Shown one piece after another: positions 52,698 to 61,392 of a DNA stretch of 64,000 nucleotides. Both the position numbers and the translations under genes were made by a program. This DNA comes from Arthrobacter sp. NicSoilC5 (lineage in GTDB: Bacteria; Actinomycetota; Actinomycetes; Actinomycetales; Micrococcaceae): contig NZ_AP024660.1 of the NCBI RefSeq assembly GCF_019977395.1, positions 3,286,001-3,350,000 on the forward strand, read 5' to 3'. Position 1 is the first letter of the stretch, and each line of letters opens with the position of its first letter. Under the pieces are notes generated by a model. That model was not told the DNA's origin, ran no database searches, and saw only the letters and a list, made by a program, of their open reading frames with translations.

Positions 52698-53633
52698 ATG
52701 GCACTCGATCTCCGCGGACTCAACCCCGCACCTGTCACCCCGTTCACCGAAGATGGCGCCGTCGACTTCGCTGCAATCCAGCGCCTGGGTTCGTGGCTCG
52801 GATCGATTGAGGGCGTGAAGAGCCTCGTCGTTCTGGGGCACGCCGGCGAAGGGACGTTCCTCACCGAAGAGGAGCAGCTGGACGTGATCCGCGCGTTCGT
52901 AGCATCGACCGACGGCCGGGTACCGGTTGTAGCGGGCATCACGAAGGAGGGCAATAAGACAGCGGCCCTCGAAGCCAGAAAGGCCGTCGATGCCGGGGCG
53001 TCAGCTGGTCTCGTCTACCCCTCGCACGGGTGGCTGCGCTTCGGCTACCAGAAGGGCGCACCCCAGTCGCGCTATCAGGAGATTTACGACGAATCCGGTC
53101 TGCCGCTGATCCTGTTTCAGTACCCCGACAACACCAAGGCAAGCTACGACCTCGAAACCCAGCTGGAGATCGCCGGCCAGGAGGGAGTCTTCGCCACGAA
53201 GAACGGTGTCCGGAACATGCGCCGGTGGTACACCGAGATCCCCGCGCTGCGCGCCGCGTACCCCGAACTGCAGATCCTGTCCTGCCACGACGAATACCTG
53301 CTGCCGACCATGTTCGATGTCGACGGCCTGCTCGTGGGCTACGGCAACATCGCCCCCGAACTGCTCGTCGAACTGATCGAAGCCGGCAAGGCGCAGGACT
53401 ACCCGCGAGCCCACGCAATCCATGAGCGGCTGCTCCCGGTAACGAAGAACGTTTACCACCGCGGCTCCCACATGGAAGGCACGGTCGCCCTGAAGTGGGG
53501 CCTCGTGAACCGCGGCATCCTGGACCACGCGACAGTGCGCACCCCGCTCCTGCCCCTCCCCCAGGGCGCCGAAACCGAAATCGCGGAAGCCTTCGCTGCC
53601 GCGAACATCGGCAAGGTCACCGTCAACGCCTGA
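52698..53633 (+). CDS. dihydrodipicolinate synthase family lyase (not DapA)
   Basis: A 311-residue TIM-barrel aldolase. Schiff-base Lys168 is in FATKNGVRN and the catalytic Tyr142 in LFQYPDN. The usual GTTGE substrate loop reads GHAGE, so both threonines (one of them the proton-relay Thr of DapA) are replaced, which argues against lysine biosynthesis. Family relatives cleave 2-keto-3-deoxy sugar acids or similar. It starts at the ATG after the LacI operators, so it is the repressor's main target. A hairpin separates it from the MFS gene. Confidence 0.85.
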   Translation: MALDLRGLNPAPVTPFTEDGAVDFAAIQRLGSWLGSIEGVKSLVVLGHAGEGTFLTEEEQLDVIRAFVASTDGRVPVVAGITKEGNKTAALEARKAVDAGASAGLVYPSHGWLRFGYQKGAPQSRYQEIYDESGLPLILFQYPDNTKASYDLETQLEIAGQEGVFATKNGVRNMRRWYTEIPALRAAYPELQILSCHDEYLLPTMFDVDGLLVGYGNIAPELLVELIEAGKAQDYPRAHAIHERLLPVTKNVYHRGSHMEGTVALKWGLVNRGILDHATVRTPLLPLPQGAETEIAEAFAAANIGKVTVNA

Positions 53634-53645
53634 TCGACGGATCCT

Positions 53646-53676
53646 GAGGATGGCGGGAGCAACTCCCGCCATCCTC
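53646..53676 (+). terminator. strong hairpin between lyase and MFS genes
   Basis: A perfect 14-bp stem (53646-53659 with 53663-53676) and a 3-base CAA loop, followed by a short pyrimidine stretch (CCCTAGGC) but no T-run. It may be a partial terminator so that the transporter is made at a lower level. Confidence 0.65.
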
Positions 53677-53749
53677 CCCTAGGCTTTAGCCATCTCCACT
53701 CTTGGTCAATGAGGACCCCAGCATCGCTGCTGGAGAAGGAGGACTCGCC

Positions 53750-55147
53750 ATGCGCGAGCCGAACAACACTAAAACTATGGCCGGCGGCGCCAATGCCGCC
53801 AGGATCAATGCAGAGCTGGTAGCCCGCCTCGAACGGCTCCCGCTCACGCGACGGCTGACCGTGATCCGCGTGGTCATCGGGTCAGCCACGTTCTTCGACG
53901 CCTACACCGTCCTGGCAATCGCCTTCGCGATGCCCCAACTGTCCTCGGAATGGCACCTGAATGCCGGGGAAATCGGCATGATCCTCTCCGCAGGGTACGT
54001 CGGCCAGATCTTCGGGTCCCTCTTCTTTGGACACCTCGCCGAAAGAATCGGCCGACTGCCCGTCCTGCTCTTTACGATCCTGCTCTTCGTCTCCATGGAC
54101 ATCGCCTGCCTCTTCGCGTGGGGCGCCACGTCCATGATCATCTTCCGCTTTATCCAGGGCATCGGCACTGGCGGCGAAGTACCGGTCGCCAGTGCCTACA
54201 TCAACGAATTCGTCGGTGCCAGGAAGCGTGGCAGGTTCTTCCTCCTATACGAGGTAATCTTCCCGGTCGGCCTGATGTTTGCCGGCATCGCCGGATACTT
54301 CCTGGTCCCTGTCGTGGGCTGGAAAGCCATGTTCATCGTCGGCATCGTGCCTGCCCTGCTCACAATCCCCATGCGCTGGCTTATGCCTGAATCACCGCGC
54401 TGGCTGGCATCCAGGGGTCACGTCCACAAGGCCGAGACTGTCGTCTCAATGCTCGAAAAGGAAGCGGTCAAGGCAGGACATGCACTCTCCGAACCCGTGG
54501 TTCGGCCCGTTGACCCCAAGGCCACGGCCCGTACCGACTGGCGTGAACTGTTCTCCGGGATATACAAAAAGCGCACCTTCATGATCTGGATGCTCTGGAT
54601 CTGCGTATACATGGTCAACAACGGCCTGGTCACCTGGCTGCCGACGCTCTACAAGCAAACCTTCAATCTTCCCCTGCAAACCAGCCTCGCCTACGGCTGG
54701 GTCACGTCCGCTGTCGGTGTTGTGGCCTCCGTCCTCTGCGCGCTGCTCATCGACCGCGTAGGCCGTAAACGTTGGTACACATTCGCCTTCCTGGCCGCGA
54801 CCGTCCCTCTTGTCATCCTCACAGCCCTCGGCGCCGTGTCGGCGACACAGGTCGTAGTATTCGCCAGCATCGCCTACGCCATCCTGCAGACCATCTCCTT
54901 CTCGCTCTACCTCTACTCCGCCGAGCTGTACCCGACCCGGCTCCGCGCCATCGGCACGGGCTTCGGCAGCGCCTGGCTCCGGGCAGGCTCCGCCATCGGC
55001 CCCATCCTGGTCGGCTGGATCGTGGACAACTACGGAATCAGCCTGGTGTTCACCGTCTTCGCAGCCGTTGCCCTGATAGGCGGCCTGGTGACTATCTTCT
55101 TCGCCATCGAAACCAAAGGCCGGGTCCTCGAGGAACTCTCGCCCTAA
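53750..55147 (+). CDS. MFS sugar/organic-acid transporter
   Basis: A 465-residue transporter from the ATG seven bases after AAGGAGG. Loop motifs are GHLAERIGRLPVLLFTIL and IDRVGRKRWYTF; sugar-transporter-like PESPRWLASRG follows helix 6, and ETKGRVLEELSP ends the protein. These are typical of the sugar porter/aromatic-acid symporter branches. It probably imports the precursor handled by the DHDPS-family lyase and may be under LacI control. A terminator hairpin follows. Confidence 0.92.
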   Translation: MREPNNTKTMAGGANAARINAELVARLERLPLTRRLTVIRVVIGSATFFDAYTVLAIAFAMPQLSSEWHLNAGEIGMILSAGYVGQIFGSLFFGHLAERIGRLPVLLFTILLFVSMDIACLFAWGATSMIIFRFIQGIGTGGEVPVASAYINEFVGARKRGRFFLLYEVIFPVGLMFAGIAGYFLVPVVGWKAMFIVGIVPALLTIPMRWLMPESPRWLASRGHVHKAETVVSMLEKEAVKAGHALSEPVVRPVDPKATARTDWRELFSGIYKKRTFMIWMLWICVYMVNNGLVTWLPTLYKQTFNLPLQTSLAYGWVTSAVGVVASVLCALLIDRVGRKRWYTFAFLAATVPLVILTALGAVSATQVVVFASIAYAILQTISFSLYLYSAELYPTRLRAIGTGFGSAWLRAGSAIGPILVGWIVDNYGISLVFTVFAAVALIGGLVTIFFAIETKGRVLEELSP

Positions 55148-55164
55148 CTCCCCAGCACCCGCCT

Positions 55165-55210
55165 CAATGGCAGCGCCACGAACCAGCTCCGGTCCGTGGC
55201 GCTGCCGTTG
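55165..55210 (+). terminator. hairpin terminator after MFS transporter gene
   Basis: A stem of 12 perfect pairs (GGCAGCGCCACG, 55169-55180, with 55195-55206), extended to about 16 with one wobble, and a 14-base loop. It lies 18 bp after the MFS stop. The remaining gap to 55404 shows no gene. Confidence 0.65.
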
Positions 55211-55404
55211 CCAGTCAAGGACTACCCTCGGACCATCGCTTCCCGTTCCGCCCAGATCCCAGGTGTGCCGTCGTGAGGACACTCGCTGCGCTTCGGCGGG
55301 CAAGGCGTCGACCTCAAAGGCGCATTGCCGTGGGGGCCCCGGCCTTGTTACCGCTCACGGTCATCAATTGGCGGAATCCTATAGGACAGTGCCACCATTA
55401 TTGG

Positions 55405-56403
55405 ATGCTTGAGGCAACTAAACCCCAGAAGTCCCCGGACGGGACGCCCGTCAACCCCGCGCTCGAAGCGGAAAGCAAAATCGCCCGCATCGCGGTGACG
55501 GTGTTCCCCATCCTGGTGGTCGTTGCCGGCATCCTCGGTTTCCTGCTCCCCGGGGTCTTCAAGCCCATGGCCCCCAGCGTGCCCTACCTGCTGGGCATCA
55601 TCATGTTCTGCATGGGCCTGACCCTCACCCCGCCGGACTTCGCCGCGGTGGCCAAGCGGCCGTGGGCTGTGGCCCTGGGGATCGTGGCGCACTACATCAT
55701 CATGCCCGGCGCCGGCTGGCTGATCGCGGGCGCCCTGAACCTCCCGCCCGAACTGGCCGTCGGCGTAATCCTGGTGGGCTGCGCACCCTCCGGCACGGCC
55801 TCGAACGTCATGGCCTTCCTGGCCAAGGGCGATGTTGCCCTCTCCGTGGCGGTGGCCTCCGTCTCCACCCTGATCGCACCGATCGTCACCCCGCTGCTGG
55901 TCCTGTTCCTGGCCGGCTCGTACCTGCAGATCGATGCCGCCGGCATGGTCCTGGACATCGTCAAGACCGTGCTGCTGCCGGTGGTGGCCGGCCTCCTCGC
56001 CCGGGTCTTCCTCAAGAAGCTCGTCGCCAAGGTGCTGCCCGCGCTGCCGTGGGCGTCCGCCGTCGTGATCTCCCTGATCGTGGCCATCGTGGTGGCCGGC
56101 AGCGCCAACAAGATCATTGAGGCCGGGGCCATCGTGTTCCTCGCCGTGGTGCTGCACAACGGGTTCGGGCTGGGCCTTGGCTACCTGGCCGGCAAGCTGG
56201 GCCGCCTGGACGACAAAGCCCGCCGCGCCCTTGCGTTCGAAGTGGGCATGCAGAACTCCGGCCTGGCGGCGACGCTGGCCACCGCCCACTTCACCCCGCT
56301 GGCTGCACTGCCGTCCGCGGTCTTCTCGCTGTGGCACAACATCTCCGGCGCCATCGTGGCCGCCTGGCTCGCCCGGCGCCCGCTGCGGGACAAACAAGCC
56401 TAA
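55405..56403 (+). CDS. bile acid:sodium symporter (BASS) family protein
   Basis: A 332-residue membrane protein starting MLEATKPQKS; the long open frame upstream is spurious. About ten helices. GIIMFCMGLTLTPPDFAAVAK and GCAPSGTASNVMAFLAKGDV are the conserved BASS/YfeH-like stretches, and GMQNSGLAATLA follows in the last third. Relatives transport bile acids, pyruvate, pantothenate or other organic anions with sodium. The substrate is unknown. It stands alone before the molybdoenzyme. Confidence 0.9.
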   Translation: MLEATKPQKSPDGTPVNPALEAESKIARIAVTVFPILVVVAGILGFLLPGVFKPMAPSVPYLLGIIMFCMGLTLTPPDFAAVAKRPWAVALGIVAHYIIMPGAGWLIAGALNLPPELAVGVILVGCAPSGTASNVMAFLAKGDVALSVAVASVSTLIAPIVTPLLVLFLAGSYLQIDAAGMVLDIVKTVLLPVVAGLLARVFLKKLVAKVLPALPWASAVVISLIVAIVVAGSANKIIEAGAIVFLAVVLHNGFGLGLGYLAGKLGRLDDKARRALAFEVGMQNSGLAATLATAHFTPLAALPSAVFSLWHNISGAIVAAWLARRPLRDKQA

Positions 56404-56498
56404 GGGGCCCGTTAGCAGCCAGCCATTCCGGGTACAGGCTCCGGTAAGGACAGCGCCGTTTCGACGCTGTCCGCCAGTTCCTGTAAGGAGATGGACAG

Positions 56499-58964
56499 AT
56501 GGCTCGGGTTGACCGGATAGCTGAACCATGGGGGACACGTACGCCGTACGGCACCGGCGGTGACTGGCCCGTCCGGGTGGACACCCACCTGGCCGAAGGA
56601 GTGGCTCCGGAGGACGTGGACCGGTGGGTCCAGACGGCCTCGCTCCTGCACTCCAACGGCGACGCCATGGACATCGCCGTCAAGGACCACAGAATCGTCG
56701 GCGTGCGGGGACGGGCCGTGGACCGGGTCAACCACGGCCGCCTGGGCCCGAAGGACCTCTACGGCTGGCAGGCGAACGCCTCCCCGGACCGGCTCACCAA
56801 GCCCCTCATCCGCGAGAGTGGAAAGCTGGTGGAAACGGACTGGGACACCGCCATGCAGCGCATCGTGGACAAGTCCAAGGCGCTGCTCGCGGAACAGGGC
56901 GCCAGCGCCCTTGGCTTCTACACCACCGGCCAGCTCTTCTCCGAGGAGTACTACACCCTGGGCACGCTGGCCCACGGCGGCATCGGCACCAACCACGTGG
57001 ACGGCAACACCCGGCTGTGCACGGCGACGGCGGGGGAGGCCCTGAAGGAATCCTTTGGCTGTGATGGGCAGCCCGGCTCCTACACGGACGTGGACCACGC
57101 CGATGTGATCGCCCTGTACGGGCACAACGTGGCCGAAACCCAGACCGTCCTCTGGACCCGGATGCTGGACCGGCTGGCCGGCCCCAACCCGCCCAAGATC
57201 ATCTGCGTAGACCCGCGCATGACGCCCGTGGCCAGGGCAGCCACCGTGCACCTGGCGCCGCGGCCCGGCACCAATGTGGCCCTGATGAACGGCATCCTGC
57301 ACGAGATCATCACCAACGGCTGGGTGGACCGGGAGTACATCGAGGCGCACACCGTGGGGTACCCGGAGCTCGAAAAAGAGGTCAGGAACTACCCGCCGGC
57401 CCTCGTGGCGGAAATCTGCGGCGTCCCGGCGGAGCAGATCACCGAGGCGGCCGGCATCGTCGGCCACGCGGAGCGTCTGCTGTCCACGGTGCTGCAGGGC
57501 TTCTACCAGTCCAACCAGGCCACTGCGGCTGCCGTCCAGGTGAACAACGTCAACATCATCCGCGGCATGCTGGGCAAGCCCGGCTGCGGCATCCTGCAGA
57601 TGAACGGCCAGCCCACCGCCGAGAACACCCGCGAATGCGGGGCCGACGGCGACCTTGCCGCCTTCCGGAACTGGTCCAACGATGCGCACATCCAGGACCT
57701 GGCCCGGGTCTGGAACATCGATCCCATGTCCATCCCGCACTACTCCCCGCCCACGCACGTCATGCAGATGATGCGGTACGCGGAGGACGGTTCCATCCGG
57801 ATGCTGTGGGTCAGCGGCACCAACCCTGCCGTCTCGCTGCCCGAGCTGGCACGCATCCGCGGCATCCTGGAACAGGACCGCCTGTTCCTGGTGGTGCAGG
57901 ACATCTTCCTGTCCGAGACCGCCCAGCTGGCCGACGTGGTGCTTCCCGCCGCCACCTGGGGCGAAAAGACCGGCACCTTCACCAACGCGGACCGTACCGT
58001 GCACCTCGCCGAGAGGGCCGTGGACCCGCCGGGCGAGGCCAGGCCGGACCTGGAGATCTTCATCGACTACGCGCACCGCATGGGACTGCAGGACAAGGAC
58101 GGCCGGCCGCTGATCAAGTGGCACGATCCCGAGTCGGCCTTCGAAGCCTGGAAGGAATGCACCCGCGGCCGGCCCTGCGACTACACCGGCATCACTTACG
58201 ACAAACTCCGCGGCGGCTCAGGCATCCAATGGCCCTGCAATGAAGAGAACCCGGACGGCACAGAACGGATCTATGCTGACGGGAAGTTCTGGGCGCACCC
58301 GGAGTACTGCGAGACCTACGGCCGCGACCTCATCACCGGCGCGCCCGTGGACCCCACGGAGTACAAGGCGCTCAACCCGGAGGGCAAGGCCATCATCAAG
58401 GCCGCCGAATACATGCCGCCGCACGAACTGCCCAGCCAGGACTTCCCGTTCCAGCTCATCACCGGCCGCACGCTCTACCAGTTCCACACCCGCACCAAGA
58501 CGGGGCGGACCCCGGAGCTGCAGGCCGCCGCGCCTGACGTGTGGGTGGAGTTGTCAGCGGACGACGCCGGCGCGTACGGGATTGCCGAAGGCGACCTTGC
58601 GGAGGTGGAGACGCCCCGCGGGGCCGTCCGTGCCAGGGTGCGGATCAGCGGCATCCGCAACGGGGTCCTGTTCCTGCCCTTCCATTACGGCTATTGGGAC
58701 ACGAAGGGCGGACACCAGCCGGACGGGCCCGGCAGGGCTGCGAATGAACTGACCATCACCGACTGGGATGCGGCGTCCAAGCAGCCCATCTTCAAGACCG
58801 CGGCAGCCCGCATTACCCGTATTTCCGGCGGTGACGGGCCCTCTCCGGCGCCCACCACCACGGCGTCGGCCCCCGCCGGGGAATTCGCCGAAGGGGCCAG
58901 GACCAAGGGAATTTTGAGCGCGCTGGCGGATGAATCCATGGACGCGGCAGGAGGGGCACGATGA
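56499..58964 (+). CDS. molybdopterin oxidoreductase lacking the [4Fe-4S] ligands
   Basis: An 821-residue DMSO-reductase-superfamily enzyme; AAGGAG lies eight bases before the ATG. The N-terminal Fe-S site, normally C-x2-C-x3-C and a fourth Cys, reads SLLHSNGD with Ser48, His51, Asp55 and Gly83 (RLGPKD) at those places. The probable Mo-ligand Cys174 is kept in NTRLCTATAGEAL. The following domains are the usual molybdopterin-binding folds (IICVDPRMTPVA, VLPAATWGEKTGTFTN) and the C-terminal MoCo domain (LITGRTLYQFHTRT). There is no Tat signal. Such a protein cannot route electrons through the usual cluster. Its stop overlaps a 160-residue helical partner. Confidence 0.85.
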   Translation: MARVDRIAEPWGTRTPYGTGGDWPVRVDTHLAEGVAPEDVDRWVQTASLLHSNGDAMDIAVKDHRIVGVRGRAVDRVNHGRLGPKDLYGWQANASPDRLTKPLIRESGKLVETDWDTAMQRIVDKSKALLAEQGASALGFYTTGQLFSEEYYTLGTLAHGGIGTNHVDGNTRLCTATAGEALKESFGCDGQPGSYTDVDHADVIALYGHNVAETQTVLWTRMLDRLAGPNPPKIICVDPRMTPVARAATVHLAPRPGTNVALMNGILHEIITNGWVDREYIEAHTVGYPELEKEVRNYPPALVAEICGVPAEQITEAAGIVGHAERLLSTVLQGFYQSNQATAAAVQVNNVNIIRGMLGKPGCGILQMNGQPTAENTRECGADGDLAAFRNWSNDAHIQDLARVWNIDPMSIPHYSPPTHVMQMMRYAEDGSIRMLWVSGTNPAVSLPELARIRGILEQDRLFLVVQDIFLSETAQLADVVLPAATWGEKTGTFTNADRTVHLAERAVDPPGEARPDLEIFIDYAHRMGLQDKDGRPLIKWHDPESAFEAWKECTRGRPCDYTGITYDKLRGGSGIQWPCNEENPDGTERIYADGKFWAHPEYCETYGRDLITGAPVDPTEYKALNPEGKAIIKAAEYMPPHELPSQDFPFQLITGRTLYQFHTRTKTGRTPELQAAAPDVWVELSADDAGAYGIAEGDLAEVETPRGAVRARVRISGIRNGVLFLPFHYGYWDTKGGHQPDGPGRAANELTITDWDAASKQPIFKTAAARITRISGGDGPSPAPTTTASAPAGEFAEGARTKGILSALADESMDAAGGAR

Positions 58965-59443
58965 AATTCGGGCTGGTACTGGAGGAAATGCACCGCTCCG
59001 AAAACGACCTGGCGCACCACCTGCTGGTCATCTCCGAGCGGCACAAGGTGGACCACGAGATCTACCACCTGGCCCGGGACCTGGCGCGCTGGTCGCAGCA
59101 GCACGTCCGGGACATCGCGGACATCGCCAAGAACTACGGCCAGGACCTGGACCCGGAGCCCCGCGGCGAGGCAGGGCTGATGGAAACCATCCGGGAGAAG
59201 GGCAGCGAGATGATGGGCCGGCGCCCCGAAACCGGGATGATGCTGCTGCGCGACCTCCGCGAGCTCTACCTGAAGGCATGCGGCGTCTCCGCCGACTGGG
59301 AGCTGCTGGCCCAGGCCGCCCAGGGGATGAAGGACAAGAACCTCCTGGCCCTGGCGGAGAAGTGCCACCCGCAGACCATCCGCCAGATGAAGTGGGCCAA
59401 CGGCAAGCTCAAGGAATCCGCCACCCAGATCCTGGTCAGCTAA
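58961..59443 (+). CDS. helical partner of the molybdoenzyme, 160 aa
   Basis: A 160-residue protein, nearly all helical, starting MKFGLVLEEMHRSENDLAHHLL. The pattern of His/Glu in the first helices (EEMHRSENDLAHHL, HKVDHEIYHLARDLA) recalls ferritin-like or hemerythrin-like bundles, but no exact family is recognised. ATGA overlap with the molybdoenzyme means tight coupling. It may be an electron-transfer, chaperone or metal-binding partner; inferred. Confidence 0.8.
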   Translation: MKFGLVLEEMHRSENDLAHHLLVISERHKVDHEIYHLARDLARWSQQHVRDIADIAKNYGQDLDPEPRGEAGLMETIREKGSEMMGRRPETGMMLLRDLRELYLKACGVSADWELLAQAAQGMKDKNLLALAEKCHPQTIRQMKWANGKLKESATQILVS

Positions 59444-59464
59444 GCGCAGGCGAGCAGGGAACCC

Positions 59465-60220
59465 TCAGCGCGCCTCCCGGGCCGCCTGGAGGTGCGCCAC
59501 CAGGGCCCGCATCTGCTCCGCCGTCCACGGCAGGGCTTGGCTCAACTCGTTGCTGTTCTCGTTCCACATGGTGCGGGCGGCTTCCTTGGTGCCCTCGCCG
59601 CTGTGGAAACGCGAGCCCAGCTCATCCCAGCGGCGCACCAGCTCCCGGGCCTCGGAGCTGGCGGCGGGGACACCGCCGTCCACCTGCTGCAGTCCCTCCT
59701 CCACCAGCCCCGCCCACTCAGTCCGTGACTGGTCCGTTGCCTCCTGCCCCAACCGGGCACGCTGCTCCTCGAGCTCCCGGCGCTGGTCCCCGGTGAAGTA
59801 GTTCTCGAACATGGTCATCCTTTCCAAAACAGTCATGAAATCGCCGGGCCCGGCGTGCCCGTGTCCGCTGAGGCGTGCCAGCAGCTCGCGGATGGTCTGC
59901 TGGAGCTGTTGCAGCTGCAGGGCCTGCTGGTCCAAGGCATCGAGCTGCCTTAGCAGCAGTCTTTGCAGGGACTCCGCATCCGCGCCCCCCTGGTCCAGCA
60001 CCGGTGCGATCTCGGCGAGCGGCACGCCCAGGCTGCGCAGGGTCCGGATGCTGTACAGCCGCCGCAGGTCAGGTTCCGTGTAGCGGCGGTGGCCGGCGGC
60101 GGTCCGGCCGCTGGCGTGGAGCAGCCCGATGCTGTCGTAGTGGTGCAGCGCCCTGACGGTGACTCCCGTGGCCGAGGCCAGTTCGCCGATGCTCCAGCGG
60201 GGTTCTTCCGGTTGCTCCAT
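59465..60220 (-). CDS. MerR family regulator with TipAS-like domain
   Basis: A 251-residue regulator starting MEQPEEPRWSIGELA; the frame is open upstream to 60286 but that part overlaps the promoter. MerR helix-turn-helix about 10-75 (GVTVRALHHYDSIGLL), a coiled coil about 85-125 (Gln/Leu-rich) and a TipAS-type drug-binding domain about 140-240 (FTGDQRRELEEQRARLG). TipA-like regulators sense thiopeptides or other compounds and activate their own gene. The promoter has the typical dyad in its spacer. Confidence 0.9.
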   Translation of the reverse strand: MEQPEEPRWSIGELASATGVTVRALHHYDSIGLLHASGRTAAGHRRYTEPDLRRLYSIRTLRSLGVPLAEIAPVLDQGGADAESLQRLLLRQLDALDQQALQLQQLQQTIRELLARLSGHGHAGPGDFMTVLERMTMFENYFTGDQRRELEEQRARLGQEATDQSRTEWAGLVEEGLQQVDGGVPAASSEARELVRRWDELGSRFHSGEGTKEAARTMWNENSNELSQALPWTAEQMRALVAHLQAAREAR

Positions 60221-60227
60221 ACCGCCC

Positions 60228-60258
60228 ACCGTAGGACCTGACGCCGCGTCAGGTTCAA
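60228..60258 (-). promoter_or_regulatory. MerR-type promoter and dyad operator
   Basis: On the minus strand: -35 TTGAAC (60258-60253), 19-base spacer, -10 TACGGT (60233-60228). The spacer holds ACCTGACGCCGCGTCAGGT (60236-60254), 8-bp arms around CCG. Long spacer plus central dyad is the MerR activation design, so the gene is probably autoregulated. Confidence 0.75.
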
Positions 60259-60301
60259 CCCCGGCGCACGCGACACCGGCCAACATCCTGCGTGGAGCGA
60301 A

Positions 60302-60324
60302 CCAGTTTCATTCAGTGAAACTGG
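60302..60324. promoter_or_regulatory. perfect palindrome before esterase-FAH-monooxygenase operon
   Basis: CCAGTTTCA (60302-60310), TTCAG, TGAAACTGG (60316-60324): 9-bp perfect arms. The core TTTCATTCAGTGAAA (60306-60320) resembles the IclR-type motif of the glycoside locus (12 of 15 with 7926-7940). It is probably an operator for the operon starting at 60465; the regulator is not identified. Confidence 0.55.
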
Positions 60325-60371
60325 GGCGGCGTGCAGGACGGCCCATGGCACAGAGTTGAGTCCAGGAACGA

Positions 60372-60390
60372 GGGGCCCGTTGCGGGCCCC
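60372..60390 (+). other. short hairpin in the esterase gene leader
   Basis: GGGGCCCG, TTG, CGGGCCCC: a perfect 8-bp stem with a 3-base loop, 75 bp before the esterase ATG. It may be an attenuator or a stability element; no T-run follows. Confidence 0.4.
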
Positions 60391-60464
60391 GCCCAGCCCA
60401 TTGAGCGGTTCACCAACGCTTCAACACACAGCACAGAAACGGCGCGCTACACATGGAGTCAACG

Positions 60465-61334
60465 ATGACGGGACGGCGGATCCTCAAGGGGATCGAGTTC
60501 GCCCGGCCACAGAACGCGGAGCCGCTGCTGCTGGACCTCTACCTGCCCGCGGGAGCAACGCGCCAGGGCGGCCGGCCGGCGGTGGTCCACTTCCACGGCG
60601 GCGGCTGGCGGACGGGGGAGCGGTCTTCGCTTGGCCCCGCTGTTGACGGTTTCGGACTCAGCCCCATCGAGCAGCTGGCCGATGCCGGGTTCGTCGTGGC
60701 CTCGGCGGACTACCGGCTCAGCACGGTTGCCACGTTCCCGGCCCAGCTGCTGGACGCCAAGGCAGCTGTCCGCTGGCTCCGCACCCACGCGGCCGAATAC
60801 GGCGTGGACCCGCACCGCATCTACGCCTGGGGCGATTCGGCCGGCGGCCACCTGGCCAGCCTCCTGGGCCTGACCGCGGATTTCCCGGTCCATGCCGGCA
60901 TCGACGCGCCGGACGACGACCGGGTTGCCGGCGTCGTGGCCTGGTACCCGCCCACGGACCTGCTCAGGATGGGTGGACAGGCACGTCCGGATGCCGTGGC
61001 CCGGGCGGATGATCCCGGATCCCGCGAAGCACTGCTGATCGGCGCGCAGCCGGCCGACGCCCCGGACAAGGCCACGGCCGCAAGCCCCCTCAGCTACGTC
61101 CACGCAGGCGCCCCGCCTTTCCTCCTCATCCATGGAACCGCGGACCGCTTCGTCCCGGTGGAGCAGTCCGCCTCGCTGGCCGGGGCGCTGGAAGACGCTG
61201 GCAACGCCGTCGAACTCCTCCTGCTGGAGGGCGCGGACCACATGTGGGCCAGCCCGGACGGCAACAGCGGTGCCGCGGAACAGGCCGTTGCCGCCACCAT
61301 CGATTTCCTCCGCCGCCAGTCGGAACAGCACTGA
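60465..61334 (+). CDS. alpha/beta hydrolase, BD-FAE-like esterase
   Basis: A 289-residue hydrolase; the start MTGRRILKG has GGAG six bases ahead, better than the ATG at 60453. VVHFHGGGWRTGE is the oxyanion hole, GDSAGGHLAS carries Ser125, LIHGTADRFVP the acid and EGADHMWAS the His. All catalytic parts are intact. It is the first gene of a catabolic operon with a FAH-family protein and a flavin monooxygenase. It may release an aromatic acid from an ester; context only. Confidence 0.88.
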   Translation: MTGRRILKGIEFARPQNAEPLLLDLYLPAGATRQGGRPAVVHFHGGGWRTGERSSLGPAVDGFGLSPIEQLADAGFVVASADYRLSTVATFPAQLLDAKAAVRWLRTHAAEYGVDPHRIYAWGDSAGGHLASLLGLTADFPVHAGIDAPDDDRVAGVVAWYPPTDLLRMGGQARPDAVARADDPGSREALLIGAQPADAPDKATAASPLSYVHAGAPPFLLIHGTADRFVPVEQSASLAGALEDAGNAVELLLLEGADHMWASPDGNSGAAEQAVAATIDFLRRQSEQH

Positions 61335-61392
61335 TTTCCCACCACCATGCCGGGGCAATACCCGCACCCCGGACCAGACCGAAAGGCCTCCC

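Noticed and set aside
54772..55404. N-terminal extension of the BASS transporter frame
   Set aside because: The first 211 codons overlap the MFS gene and are Arg/Pro-rich; the real start is at 55405.
56412..58124. 570-codon minus-strand frame
   Set aside because: Antisense to the molybdoenzyme, which has clear domain motifs; the reverse frame has none.
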